This document shows positions 32,694-45,115 of a stretch of 64,000 bases of DNA, piece after piece. Origin of the DNA: Ulva prolifera (Eukaryota; Chlorophyta; Ulvophyceae; Ulvales; Ulvaceae). Both the position numbers and the translations under genes were made by a program. Below the pieces are notes generated by a model that ran no database searches, was not told where the DNA came from, and saw nothing but the letters and a program-made list of their open reading frames with translations. The DNA is taken from positions 7,445,315 through 7,509,314 of the forward strand of contig CM041199.1 of the NCBI GenBank assembly GCA_023078555.1, written 5' to 3'. The number at the start of each line of letters is the position of its first letter. Positions within the stretch are counted from its first letter, which is position 1.

Positions 32694-33563
32694 TGCGACC
32701 GGTGTGCGTCTTCACAACTTCAATGGGGGGTCTGTTGGGGTCCCGACAGTGTTCGAGAGGCTGCGCTGCAACCGGATGGCGCTCTCTGCACTGTGCTTCA
32801 CTTGGTGCCCTTCCTGTCTGACGAACTGGGATTAAGCGGGGATTAACACCATGAACTCATCTGACGAGCGGTCGGGTTAATTCAGTGAGTAGCTTTGGTA
32901 CACATGGACTGTCTCGTGAGGCACTAGTTTGTGGCTGCCTGCAAGCAACTCTGCCTGCAAGCAACTCGAGTGAGCTTTGTCAGGGGCATCGCGCTGCGGC
33001 CGCGTTGCACAAGCACGCACAACGAAAGCCCTCCGATGCAGCATCCGATGCACAGCACCAAGATGTCATAGTGTCTGTACCTGCTAGGTGACAGAGCCAA
33101 TTTCTGCACCGACCGCTGCCGCAGAAAAAAATACATGCTGTTACTATATTAGGGCGCTGGCATACGACAGGCTGCTGGCCGAGGCGCTGCCATTACTGGC
33201 AACAGAGACCTGTACCTATAGCACTATGCCTCTAAATAGACATGCAGGAGTTCGTTCAATGCATTTACGGGTGTGCGAGGGGATGACACCTCTATGTGAA
33301 CCAACATCAATGCATGGCGGCCGTCACAGCACCGGCAGCGCCGACACCGGCCGTTGTGGCAACCCGCATGAGCGGCACAGTGTGCACAGCAGGGGCACCC
33401 AACGCCAGGCGTCGCTAAAACGTTTCTAGTTGTGAGGGGTGACGCTGCAGCTGTTGATGGAGCATGCAGTGGCCAGGGCACATCGGCGCTGGCACACCCT
33501 TCGCATCCCACTGTGCATCGCATGCATGTTAACAGGCCTTGGGCAATGCTGAGTACTCTAGTC
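31904..33563. other. Spacer upstream of A2, ending at an apparent join
   Basis: The sequence is the same as 11113-12771 apart from the G tract and one base near its end (GGGCAATGCT here, GGGCAAGGCT elsewhere). It breaks off after GAGTACTCTAGTC at 33563, where the other copies continue with ATAGTGCACTTTG. No gene is supported. Confidence 0.7.
32663..32692 (+). repeat. G30 homopolymer upstream of A2
   Basis: This is the twin of the G33 run upstream of A1 and lies about 760 bases upstream of the A2 start. Confidence 0.95.
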
Positions 33564-34605
33564 CTTTTTTTTTTTTTTCTTTTTTTTTGGTTTTTTGGGT
33601 TGGGGGTGGGTTTGGCTGCCCTGTTTGCGTCTTCACAACTTCAATGGGGGTCTGTTTGGTCCCAGTGTTCGGAGGCTGCGCTGCAACCGGATGGCGCTCT
33701 CTGCACTGTGCTTCACTTGTGCCCTTCCTGTCTGACGAACTGGGATTAAGCGGGGATTAACACCATGAACTCATCTGAAGCGGTCGGGTTAATTCAGTGA
33801 GTAGCTTTGGTACACATGGACTGTCTCGTGAGGCACTAGTTTGTGGCTGCCTGCAAGCAACTCTGCCTGCAACAACTCGAGTGAGCTTTGTCAGGGGCAT
33901 CGCGCTGCGGCCGCGTTGCACAAGCACGCACAACGAAAGCCCTCCGATGCAGCATCCGATGCACAGCACCAAGATGTCATAGTGTCTGTACCTGCTAGGT
34001 GACAGAGCCAATTTCTGCACCGACCGCTGCCGCAGAAAAAATACATGCTGTTACTATATTAGGGCGCTGGCATACGACAGGCTGCTGGCCGAGGCGCTGC
34101 CATTACTGGCAACAGAGACCTGTACCTATAGCAACTATGCCTCTAAATAGACATGCAGGAGTTCGTTCAATGCATTTACGGGTGTGCGAGGGGATGACAC
34201 CTCTATGTGAACCAACATCAATGCATGGCGGCCGTCACAGCACCGGCAGCGCCGACACCGGCCGTTGTGGCAACCCGCATGAGCGGCACAGTGTGCACAG
34301 CAGGGCACCCAACGCCAGCGTCGCTAAAACGTTTCTAGTTGTGAGGGGTGACGCTGCAGCTGTTGATGGAGCATGCAGTGGCCAGGGCACATCGGCGCTG
34401 GCACACCCTTCGCATCCCACTGTGCATCGCATGCATGTTTAACAGGCCTTGGGCAAGGCTGAGTACTCTAGTCATAGTGCACTTTGACAATGTGGGCTGC
34501 ATCGATTCCGCCGCACACATCCAAACATGGAGGCTGAGGTACTGAGCAACGCCGCCGCATGATGAGGTTGTTGTGTTGTGCAAAGAGCGGGTGCTGTTGC
34601 GTTCC
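33564..34605. repeat. Third, error-rich copy of the A upstream spacer (probable unmerged contig end)
   Basis: After a T-rich then G-rich run (33565-33615), the text restarts at about 33628 (GCGTCTTCACAACTTC) and repeats 32707 onward and then 12771-12907. Differences are nearly all single-base gains or losses, such as GCAACAACTCG for GCAAGCAACTCG and GCATGTTTAACAGG for GCATGTTAACAGG. The T/G run sits where the poly-G tract should be. This looks like raw long-read sequence left as a tandem copy. Confidence 0.8.
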
Positions 34606-36150
34606 TGGTCGCTCCCAAGGCAATGAGCACGCCACAGGGCGTGGTGGTGTACGATTCCGAGCAGAGAGCGCCACCGGCGATCATGGTCAGGGGATACAGG
34701 TGCACATAGTAGGGTGCGATGTATAAATGATCAAGAGTGGGGACGGCCGAGGCAGCGTACTAGATACCGGCCTGAAGACCTGGTCGACATTCGAACACAC
34801 ACCAAACGTGAACGCAGCCACGTATCACGAGCATAGACAGTGTGTGTGCATGCATTGACGCACAGAGCAGTTCTGCGGCAGAATCTGGTGCATGGCCGAG
34901 TTTCAGGGGGCTCACCTGGGAACTGCACGCGAAGCAAATTCTTGGGTCAGGAAACTTTGCCGAATGGCAGAATAGATTCGTGGAAATCTGGCAATTATCA
35001 GAGAAACTTCTTCAGATGGTTTCTGCTTGAACGTCTGCCCTTCGATGTTTTTGAGAGTCGAAAGTATGGATGGGCCAGGATTTTGGTTAGTTGGGGGGGC
35101 GGTGCTGTGGGAAGTCCTTGTGGAGTGGGGAGATCTTCTCTGAAAATGCGTGTTGCTGGTGGTCCTCGCTATTCCTGGCACTGAGAGCTGGGGCCAAAGT
35201 CGTATCTGAGTTCAGCCATTCTTGTAAGGATCTGGTGGGTAGGGCGGGTATATGCAATACTCAAATTTCTAGTGGGGAAAGACTCTGGCAGCCTGCATGC
35301 AACTTGATCAGCCATTGTCAGGGGTCGGGCGCCTCACGTTTCCACCAGGCAAAACCCGCTACGGCAATGCAGTGTTCAACAATATTGCTTCCACAACCTG
35401 CACTCAGGGGAACAAAGCGCTCTTAGCAGGCAGAGTAGAAGTTTGGGCTCTCCACAGCTACACACCTGCCGATCTTGGGCTCCACTGGCTGGCGCCTCAA
35501 CCGGGCCGCGTCCACTGCCGGATGAGGACAACCAGTACTCGCACTGCTATGCAGTCACTTCCGTAGGTCCATGTATAAAGTGTTGAAATCGCAACTGAGG
35601 CTGCTGAGGGACTGTACCGACTGAAGGAGATGGATCCTGCACAGAACAGCCTTCCCACGTGAAAGGTACCCTGTTGCCCTTCTGTGCTGCCTACTCGTGA
35701 CCAGGCAATGACTTTGACTCGAGACACAGCTGCCGTGTGAGCGTGCGCATGTACGTGGGCGCTGTGCCAGTAGAGTGCAGTGGTGGGAGTGGCTGTGCAA
35801 CACGACAAGCCTGCCCGCCGCACGTGATCGGGGCCAGTGCCATGCAGCAAACATACAGCCAGTGTGCAGCTTAATGTATGGAAGTGGTCCGCGATTTGTG
35901 TCAGGTCAACTGTAGAGGCAGGGGGGGCCTCTGTATGTGGAGCAGGTGGCGCAGCACTGCCACGTGTACAGATGCTGCTGCAGAAATCTGCGCACACTGC
36001 GACGTGCGACGCCGGCAACCATTGCTGTGTGTGAGTCGAGACATAATCAGCATGTTCTGGATCCTTTGCTCGTGTAGCAGTTCCCACAAAGCAGCCCTGT
36101 AGACGTGGGAAGACGCACACTGCTAGCTGAGGCACCACACAGGATCAGAC
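34606..36150. other. Remnant region, part 1: diverged spacer
   Basis: The stretch 35480-35800 aligns with 24395-24690 (for example CACTGGCTGGC, CACTTCCG, GAGATGGATCCTGCAC against GAGAAGGTTCCTGCAC) with indels. The long minus-strand frame over 35497-36138 has no recognisable domain and falls in this diverged spacer, so no gene is called. Confidence 0.45.
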
Positions 36151-38028
36151 AGGGGGGTCTGCACTCGGGTCATGCACACGTCCACCGGGAACGCGAGCCA
36201 CGAGTCAGACATCGCCCAGGGCCCTGGGCGGTGTCTATAGACTCACAATAACATACTGAATGCACACAGGCGGTCCTTGGGCGAAACGTAGAAAAGTGCC
36301 CAGGGAAAGGCCTGTTTTCGCCCCAAATGCTGATTTCGCCCATGGACGCGGATTTGGCGCCCAGCGCACGCCCAGTGAGCACAGTGGGTTGAGAGCACCC
36401 CAAAAACACTATAATATGTCTCATGGATGTTCAGTGACCTATCAACCGGTGTCGTGCGGGTACGTCCGACGTGTCTGTGATGCAGTCATGGAGAGCGGAC
36501 ACCACGCCGGCCTAGACCGGCTTAGCTACCACAGACTCAGCGATTGAGTGAGGTTAAGTGACTGACGGCTTTGCTGTTGGTTTCTGCCGGAACTTGCGTG
36601 CAGTTTCTGCACCTCGTGAGTTTGCAAAGACGCAAAACAGCTGTGTCAGGAAAGACGCAACATAGCATTTCAATCGACCACGGCATATACGAACACATAC
36701 CAAAAACCATCAGCCCCAGATGGCTCAGGATCTCTAATCTCGGTGGGGAAGGCAGCATTGTTCTTCCGTCACAGTGATTGAAAGTACGCTGCCGTACACC
36801 GGCGTATCAAAGCCACGGCAAGAATGATCCCTGCGCGATCTACAAATTGCAGTCGTAATTTTCACCTGTGTATATCAGCTCCTTCCTCGTTATGGAGGGC
36901 ACGGAGGCGCTGCGAATCTGGCTGTGACGGTCGCGACAGCATGTTCATTCACACAAATGTATTCAGCACTACGCAATAACTTATCGCTGTTCAACCAGCA
37001 CCGATCCACGTGAGTGAGTCGTGGTCAATCGTGATGCCATCAGTGGGCGTAATGTGGCAGGTCACAGATGCAAGCACACAAAGAGGCTGTATGTCAGGCA
37101 TTCTTGCTTTCCTACACCTCTGATGCAGTTCAGAATCCCATGACAGTGATGCAGAGCGCATGCTGATTTCTTCTCGCGTAAATATTCTTTTGCATTCTTT
37201 GTCACAGCTGTAAACAGCCAACTGCATCGGTTTTCTGCCTCTTGCACAATGCTACCATGCAATCAGCATTTAACCTGACTGGCATCTTTCAGATGTGACA
37301 TCGCTTGCAATACAATCTAGATGCAACTAAATGATACTGTCAAACATGCCAGATGCATCAACCAGGCCAGCTGCATCCATGTGTTGTCAATACAATGACC
37401 TTCATCATGTGGACAGCCGCTTGATCAGCCTCGATCACAGCTGTCGGATCGTTGAAGGTATCCCGACTGTACCATAATTTAAGCATGCACGCCTATTGAA
37501 GCCTGTCGTTTTATACTCATGCCATGTACTGGACACGTCAGAACGAAATGGGGTCAGAGCCGCTGAAGCAATCAATCGCAGAGCGACAAAACAACCCATC
37601 CCCAAGAGTGAACAACACTTGTATTGATTCTTCATAGCGCTCCAATCGCGCAGAGCAGCTGCCTACATGTGACAGTACATGACCCCACAAGTCACAACGG
37701 CTAGGACGCTTTCCACAGCAATCGATAACATCAAAGATAACGTCCCACTAGTGAATATAAACATAATAAGGGTGTCCTAGGTTCACTGGGCGCGCTCTGG
37801 GCACGCGCTGGGCGCAGTAGGCGCTGCCTGGGCTAAATGGGTCATTCTGCCCAGGCATGCATACGCTTTTCGACGAAAAGGCTGCTTTCGCCCAGCGACG
37901 TGAGACGACCGCCTGTGTGCATTCAGTATGTTATTGTGAGTCCATAGACACCGCCCAGGGCCCTGGGCGATGTCTGAGTGGATCGCGTTCCCGGTGGACG
38001 TGTGCATGGCCCGAGTGCAGACCCCCCT
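36151..38028. mobile_element. Non-autonomous TIR transposon, 1.88 kb, 8-bp target duplication (hAT-like)
   Basis: The ends AGGGGGGTCTGCACTCGG (36151) and CCGAGTGCAGACCCCCCT (to 38028) are perfect inverted repeats. The TIRs extend about 125 bp (36151-36275 and 37907-38028) with very few differences and one 3-bp indel. GATCAGAC occurs immediately outside both ends (36143-36150 and 38029-38036). Each TIR contains the 18-bp perfect palindrome CGCCCAGGGCCCTGGGCG or a one-base variant, and GCCCAG/CTGGGC motifs are frequent just inside. No transposase frame exists. An 8-bp duplication fits hAT or P-type elements; the terminal bases are not the classical CAG of hAT, so the superfamily is uncertain. 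Confidence 0.85.
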
Positions 38029-39436
38029 GATCAGACTGAAGCAACATGGACTCAGGTAGCAAAGAGAGCTCTACCGCCGAGAATGACCTGGCCACGAAAC
38101 CGGCTACACGGCTTGCGATGCAGTGGTCAGTGTTCTGTGACAGTGGGCCGGGTTGACCAGTGCAGAAAGCAACGAGGGTGGACTGAGCAGTGTCGATCAG
38201 TTGATCAACACGACTATCTGTATGAAAGTCGCCCATACATGCATGAATTGCTACTCTCCCGCATGACAGGCCACGTTGTGCAAGGAACGCATGCGAATGG
38301 GACAGGCCATGCGCTGTAGTCTGCTGGTGGAACAGTAACGTCAGTGGTCTTCTCCTGCTGCTGCCGTCACAGCTGCCGCGCCAAGCCACGATCAATCTCG
38401 CGATCAGGCATTGTTGCAGGTGGTTCAGAGCCTTTGAGAGCAAGGATGTATGGCAGCTGTGAGTGTGGCAACATCCCAGGCCAGAATCACCATGTGCCCA
38501 CACGTCGGATGAAGAGATTTGCCTCTACCCGCAACCCATTTTGCACGAGACACTTTCAATGACAGTCAGTCGAGCCGCACCGTTGGGAGCCGTCGTTCAG
38601 TGATTATTCACGCCTCGCTCGTCTCGCAGCAACGCAAGTCGCTGTGGTGTGATCATGCTATCAGAATGCGGTTGTCGAATGATGAACGCAAGAATCCTTT
38701 GACTTGTTCGCAAATTGTTGGCAGCTCGCGGATGGCACGGCATGGATGTTGTGTGCCTGTCCAGCATCTGCGTTGCCCGTGAATGTGACTGACAAGCCAG
38801 AATTCGACACATGAGGACCGCCGTCCGCGATCGAGTGTGAGGTATTTGCTGACGGTTCAGCTGCCTGTGGGCGTGCGAATGGACCAATGGCATGCCATCG
38901 CGCCCCAAGCTTGCGCAGGAAGGAGGGCGCGCGCTGGGCACCTGCGCGCGCCCGACTCTGAAGCACGCACTTTCACGCGGCTCACAGTCGCAGTCGCTGA
39001 AATGCCTTGCAGACATCACGGAGAGGCTCACAGCAGGGCAACGTCGCGTTCACGCACTTAACAGACAAAAGCGATGCCTTGAGTATGCGATACGAATTTT
39101 CTGAGAGTGGCCGAGCCAGGCTACCCAGCTGGCGACAGCCTTCACAAGGAGAACTTGACTTGTGCACGCCGTGGTGATCATTGTGCTGTGATTACTAATG
39201 AGCTCATAAGCTTTTGGCTGAATCGTTCAATCTTCTGTGGAGCTCCCGCCCCAACAGGAGCACAGCAAGCGGCACATGCACAGCTTTCAAAGCGTTCATG
39301 CTGCAGCTCATGGGGCCATGTCGAATACTTCTTCCCTGTTTGTCACGCACGTCTGCATGGCTACTTGAGTCGGGCAGGATGGCCTGGCTGAGGCTTGTGT
39401 GTCAATGACCTCATGTGCCGCAGCCAGGTGCTCTTG
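38029..39436. other. Remnant region, part 2: diverged spacer
   Basis: The stretch 38590-39170 is a weak match to 3040-3420 and to 25470-25880 (CGCGGCTCACAGTCGCAG, GACAGCCTTCACAAG). It represents a third, older version of that spacer. No gene is seen. Confidence 0.45.
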
Positions 39437-41330
39437 TGTGTGTTACAAGGATGGGAGCGGAGGGGCCTGTAACTCCGCCAGGACAACAAGGAAGCACACG
39501 AACAACCCAAAGCCAAGGCACACGCGTCGGGAGAGACAGCCACCTCGATTCCGCCCAAACTCAGGGCCATGTCACAACAAGCACCCGCACACGGCACGCT
39601 GCCTCAGCCCGACAGGAACACACTTGACACGCACCCACATACCCCCACACCACATCACACCCACACCCTCGTCCTCGCTCAAACCCCCCACACACACACA
39701 CCCCCGCGTCCGCACACAACACGATCGGTCGAGGTGGTCGACCCCGCCGCCCGCGTGGCCGCGGCAGCCCAAGCTGGCAGCCCGGCCGGCGCCGGCCTAA
39801 TGCGCAAGCCGCCGGAGGGGCCCGCCCCCCCCCAGCCCCCTGAACCCAACCCAATCTCCCGCCGCAGCCGCTCCCCGCTACATTCCCGCCCCCGAACAGA
39901 TCAGCCCTGAGCGGCGGAGAAATACGGCCGCGCCGTCAACCGCCAACTCGCTCAGGACAGAGCACGCCCATTGCCCAGCACCTGCGGAATGTGTCTGGCC
40001 GCCGGGTACCCTGATCTCACGCGGCAGGGGCTGCGCGCGCACAGCCCAGAAAGCGTCCGAGCCGCGCCCGGCCAGCGAGGGGCCCTCTTGTGCGTGATGG
40101 GGGGGAGGGGGGGGGGGGGGGGGTGAGGGCAGGGATGAGCAGTAGCTGATTTGGTCCGCCAGGGCCACTCGCGAGTGGCTGCGCTGGGGCCCGCAGCAGC
40201 ATGTACGTAGTATACTGCGTTGGATGGAATGGTGCCAATGCCGTGCGTAGGTTCAAGTGCATATGAATATGTTCCGACTGACTGGCTTGGAGCTTGATGA
40301 CCTGGACCACACTGTGGCAAGGGAAGGGCTTTAAAAACTCCATGAGCAGGGGCGGCAGCCGAAGGTCCTCTCTTGGAGATGAAGACATGGTCACTTGTAA
40401 ACCTGATGCAAAGGTGGTGTGGACGGGCGGCAGTGGTGCCTGGCGGCATGAGATGCAGGCATGTGTGAGGTAGGCGCCATCCAGGACTGGGGGTCATGAA
40501 TATGAATGTGGTAAGTGCTGAGTGGTGGAACTTCCCTGAAACATGTGTGTGTGTGTGGAGATGCATGGGGTCAGTGTCGGTGCATGGGGGAGGGTATTGG
40601 TCGCCTGGCAGCTAGCGCTGCGCTTCATGGTATGTGACCAGATATGTGGTGTGAGTGCTTCCGGTCTGCTGCCTCAGGCCTGGAGCAACAATAGGTAGAC
40701 AAAAGTGTGCCTGGTCCCCACGCCGGGGCAAACTACAGCTGTGAACAGGTACCGCAGCTATCCGGTTGAACGTGCGCTGGGCTGGGGAGGGCCCGGTGTA
40801 AAGGGATGTGGGAGAGGGGGGGGGGATGCGCTGGGGGAGCGCTGGGGGGGGGCCTGCGGGAGCGCTGAGTGCTGGAGGGAGCGGTGTGTGCCTGGGGGAG
40901 CTGAGGGTAGCAGTGTGTGCTAGGGGGAGCGGAGCTGGTGGGTGGGTGCCCGACGGGGCAGGGGGGGGGGCGTCGGGGGGGTCGTGCTGATCATGGGGGG
41001 AGCTGGTGGGGTTTGGTGACCTTGTTGCAGGCCGAGATGCCTGCCCCTAGGACAGAGCTCTGTCCTCGTTCTCGTGCGCCATTTGCAGCACATGCGATGC
41101 TCGTAAGCTGCAAATGCGAATGCTCGGTCAATATCATCTACAATCCTCAACCTCAAGTGTGCTGTAATGGCTTGGAATCGTAGAATGCCAGACTTTTCCA
41201 CGGTAGAAAGTACTGCGGAGACCTCATGCCAGCAGCATCTCGTATGGATGGATCCGCCATGAAGGGTACCTCAGCCTCGTGCCTTGGCTATGGCCGCATG
41301 GTGCATCAAGCGAGCGTGCTCGGTGCAGAA
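39437..41330. repeat. CA-rich and G-rich low-complexity block with a TGTTACAAGG-family end
   Basis: It opens with GTGTTACAAGGATGGG at about 39440. A CA/C-rich stretch (39480-39860), a short G run (about 40099-40122) and a G-rich stretch (40780-40990) follow. Composition and layout resemble the 3508-5340 cluster and suggest another worn member of that family. The frames across it are low-complexity and no gene is called. Confidence 0.4.
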
Positions 41331-41637
41331 TCGACTACACATGGCTGAATTCCCTCGGGCGTTGCGTTTGCGCTGGGCTCATGCCAACAATTCGCACACG
41401 CTCTTCAGCTTTGGCAGTGGACGATGCAGTGACCAAGCCTGCAGCAGCAGTGCAGAACGTTATGGCCTGAGCTGGACAGAGGATGCAGTAGTGCAGGTCA
41501 GAAGAAGCAGCAGGCGATCGCCAAATCTCAAAAAACATGTGCCTCAACTGAACAGCTAGGTCCGCCGCACCATGCACCCGGCAGCACTCTGACCGGCATC
41601 TGATTGACAGATGGCCCTCCTCTCGAGAGCCGCTGCC

Positions 41638-41850
41638 AGTCAGGTTGACCTCCAAACTCTGGGGTGGACGACGGAGAAGCTGTATGTTGTTAAGTAGCTT
41701 GGCCAGCTGTGTACAGTCGGTGACCTCCAGGTGGACCAGCCGGGAGCACCTGGAGAGGCTGCATGGCAAGCGCGCCAAAGATGAGCCCGCGCTCAGGTTC
41801 AGCTTGTGCAGTCGACAACAGCCACCCAGCGTTTCAGGTAGCTGTCTCAT
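41638..41850 (-). pseudogene. NLR LRR fragment, minus strand
   Basis: About three LRR units can be read (RQLPETLGGCCRLHKLNLSA, LARLPCSLSRCSRLVHLEV, then DCTQLAKLL). Nothing NLR-like follows on either side in this orientation. It lies immediately beside a B-type fragment of opposite strand, so this is a rearranged relic of host NLR genes. Confidence 0.65.
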
Positions 41851-41865
41851 ACGGCTGCTGTGAAT

Positions 41866-41961
41866 GCTCAGCTGCGTGCGTGTATCGTTTCTGGGGCGAC
41901 CATCCCGACTGAAAGGAGATGGCCCTACCAACTGCACTACATCTGTGTCAGCAGCGACGCG
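41866..41961 (+). pseudogene. NLR type B linker fragment, plus strand (inverted)
   Basis: The plus strand translates to AQLRACIVSGATIP then TERRWPYQLHYICV, matching B1 residues 601-628 (AQLRSCIVSQVTIP, then AQVRWPSQLRYLCV) without indel. All other NLR coding here is on the minus strand, so this piece is inverted and abuts the LRR fragment head to head. Confidence 0.75.
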
Positions 41962-44900
41962 ATGAAGACGCTGCTATGCTGCCTCCCCTCGCGAGGCTAT
42001 GGTAGCAAGAGACAGCACGAATGAGCACCTTGCTCGTATCATTGCAAAAACAGTCATGCAAAATTAGTCATGCTTAGCTCGCACCATGGCAGGAAATGTA
42101 TCTGCGTGATGGAAAGGAGTCTGACAGCGGTGGCACGTTTTCTGTGCTGTGCAGCACGATTCTTGGCCTTGCAACACGAGCATACCACATTATGCAAGGC
42201 CTGTTGCATCGTACCACAGATCCCAATGCAAAATTCCGCATGCAGCTTACAGAGCTCTGAAACAGATGTTTTCACTCCGTGCAGCATGCTACCAAGAAAG
42301 TGAAAGGCAGGTATGTTTACTCTTTGACAGCAGAGCGGCATACACACATGCTGCAGGAGCGCTGGCATGCAGAAATGCAGATCCACCTTCTGTCAACAGG
42401 CCCCAACAACATCGGGCAGTCCCTCAAGAGATTTGAATGCGTGATACATGCCCTCTGCAAGGCCCCGCCTCATGTTCATAGAGCCGACTGGCAAAGCCAG
42501 CATCACAGTCAGCAACAGAGACAGTTCTGCAGAATGCAAGACCACCGCAACTGCGTCAATTGTGAAGGAGCAGTGGGGGAGCCCCTAGACATTTCTGCGC
42601 CGATTCAGCATCACTCCTGCAAGCATTAACGCTACTTCAACGCTGTGCTCTCGCATATCAATATGATTGTGTATATACCTGGAGCATGGCATGTTTGTAC
42701 CTTCCCTTTGCGGTCTCTGCATATTACAACGTCTGCAACGCGACCACAGGGCTCGTCCAGGATGGCGAGCCTGATGAGATACACTGCAGTGCGCCTGCGG
42801 TGCTGATGCGATCGCCATAACCAGAGCAGGACGATGCGTCCACTGCAGCGGGGCCCACTGCAGCGGAGTCATGTGAGCAATTGTGCAGGGACTCGCATGG
42901 GCGGGGATGCACTTCAGAGACATGAAGCAGAAGAGCGCACTGATAGCAGATTCACGACTGCGGCTGCAGGATTGTGACCAGTGTCATCAATGCTTGCAGG
43001 TAGGCCGAACATGATCTGGTCCAACTCTCAGGTACTCGTGAAAGTAGAGGCGCCGCTGTATTCACACTACTCCTGCATGTTAGCAACACTCAAATTCCTG
43101 ATTTTTGGAGTGGTGCTCCAGCGTCTAAACAGCAGAGCACGACATACCCATCCCCGCTGCCGTGAACCAGGAACCAGGAAACAGCGCTGTCGTAGCGACC
43201 GACGGGTCATTTGAACAGTACCGATTCACATATCAGATCATCCTTTCGATGGATTCTGATGGAATTGAAGACGCTACAGTGACATGCAAAGCCATGCACG
43301 GGGCGTGCGTTGGAAGACCAAGGCACAAGCTTGATATGCAGTTGGTGCAAACCAACACAGCAAGATCAGAACTCTAGTATGTCAGCTTCGGATGATGTGT
43401 GCTCAGACGCGAGTAGTGGCCGATGTCATACTCATGCCAGCGCTGATGAATCGCGATGGCTTCGAAATTCGTGAAATGCCACGCTACAGCGATCACCAGC
43501 TGAGGGGGTGGGACAGCGACTGCAAATCATAAACAGGGGAAGGGCGTTTCGGGGCTCTCTCGATCGCTGCATTGTGTCTTGCTTGCCGTCTCTTCAGGCA
43601 TCGAGATGCATGTGTGATCGAACGTTGTACGTGCTATGCATCCGGCGGTCACACATTTGCAGAGGCCAGCGGCAACCCTCAGCAGCCCTCACATCAACGA
43701 TGTGTCCCGTGTGCACTCAAGCTGGACTGTGCCACTGGATCGCTACAGCGTTCGATGTACATGGCGACCTCTGAGTCTGGCAGCCGCAAGAACGATGAAG
43801 CTGCAGTCACCAATTACTTCATTAGGAGAGATCGAGTACAGCTGTTGGGATATGGTGGCATGCAGTGCCTGCGTGTGCTGTGCTCTCCATGTAGGCTCTC
43901 CGTACCATCTCCGTACAATCGCCAAGGCGTGCAAGAGAGAGAATGATGCACCTGGACCGAGAAGGCATAACTGTAAGGCACGAAGATACTGTATGTTACT
44001 GCACTTCAAGAATGCTGATTTCATACCACAAATGCAAACATTCTGCCGTGGTCCCATCAGTGTGAGGTGGGAAAGCAGCACAGTGACACTGCTTCGTGGA
44101 GAGGCAGAAGTGGTTTCGGTGGCGAGTTCACAGTTCATGCTCCCGCTGAATTACATATGTACATCAGGAGCTTGGCTACATGCAAACAGCTCTCCAGGCA
44201 TGGTCACTGCTCTTAGGCTACCACCATTCGCAAACTCTGCTCACCAGCACATGCCAACAACACATGCCACACGCGTGACTGATAAAAACTCCAGTATGTG
44301 GAACACACTGGTCAAAACATGCTCGTAGTAACACCTCCACTGCAAGGCATGTGCATCACTGAATCACTACATAGTGCTACAGCAATAGCAGCAGCTACAG
44401 TCTGCGGATCATTTTTTGTCTAATCCAGTTCAAGCCAAGCACCATGTTGTCGGACTCCGGGAAACCCAGCACCATTGCATCGACAACTTCTGTAGGCGAG
44501 CCCGGAGAAGTTGGGCGAGCACCTGCATGCTGTGCACAGCAGCCTCTCTGCAACGGTCGTAAGCTATGATATCAGCCCAAACGCAGCGCGATGGAGGCAC
44601 TCTCACACATCAGCATGTGCAGAGCATATGTGACACACCGAGGACAGCATGAGGCGAGAGCTCCCACAACACCTGCCGTTCGAGCCTCCGCCCCAAAAAG
44701 TGGACGATCACAACCACTTTGCGCCATAACAAACAAGCGCTTGCTGACGCAACAGTGAATCCCTTGGCAGCAATGTAGGGGAAGATTCAGATAGCGCATA
44801 CATGTGCGCGTGGGTTGAGTTTGTGAAGCTTGCCTATGGGTACTCGCATAGGAACACAAAGACAAACTGCGTGAGCACCCCGGACGCACATCACCTGTTT

Positions 44901-45107
44901 TCTGAAACACACGAAGGCTACAGCAGCACCCAGTGACGTGCAGGAACTCAGCCATGCAGGGCCTGTAGCAACCAGAGAGTTGTATTCACAGGTTCGTCAG
45001 GTAGCATATGATAGCCGGGTTCCGGTAGCCGAGCGAGTCGAGGCGAGTCATGACATGCAAGCACACCTGTGCACACATGCACCTGGTCACAGAAGGAATG
45101 GCGATGC
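41962..45107. other. Remnant region, part 3: diverged copy of about 16000-18100
   Basis: Colinear, indel-rich similarity to the spacer downstream of B is visible. Examples are 44232-44345 with 17033-17150 (CATGCCACACG, GGCATGTGCATCAC) and 44990-45060 with 18030-18090. No intact gene is recognised. Confidence 0.45.
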
Positions 45108-45115
45108 ACCCTGCA

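Noticed and set aside
33628-34605. A genuine third tandem copy of the A upstream spacer
   Set aside because: Differences are almost only single-base indels, and it begins with a low-quality T/G run beside a break in the preceding copy, so an assembly artefact explains it better.
35497-36138. A 213-codon minus-strand frame
   Set aside because: It has no recognisable domain, falls in diverged spacer, and has no matching frame in the related copy near 24400-24700.
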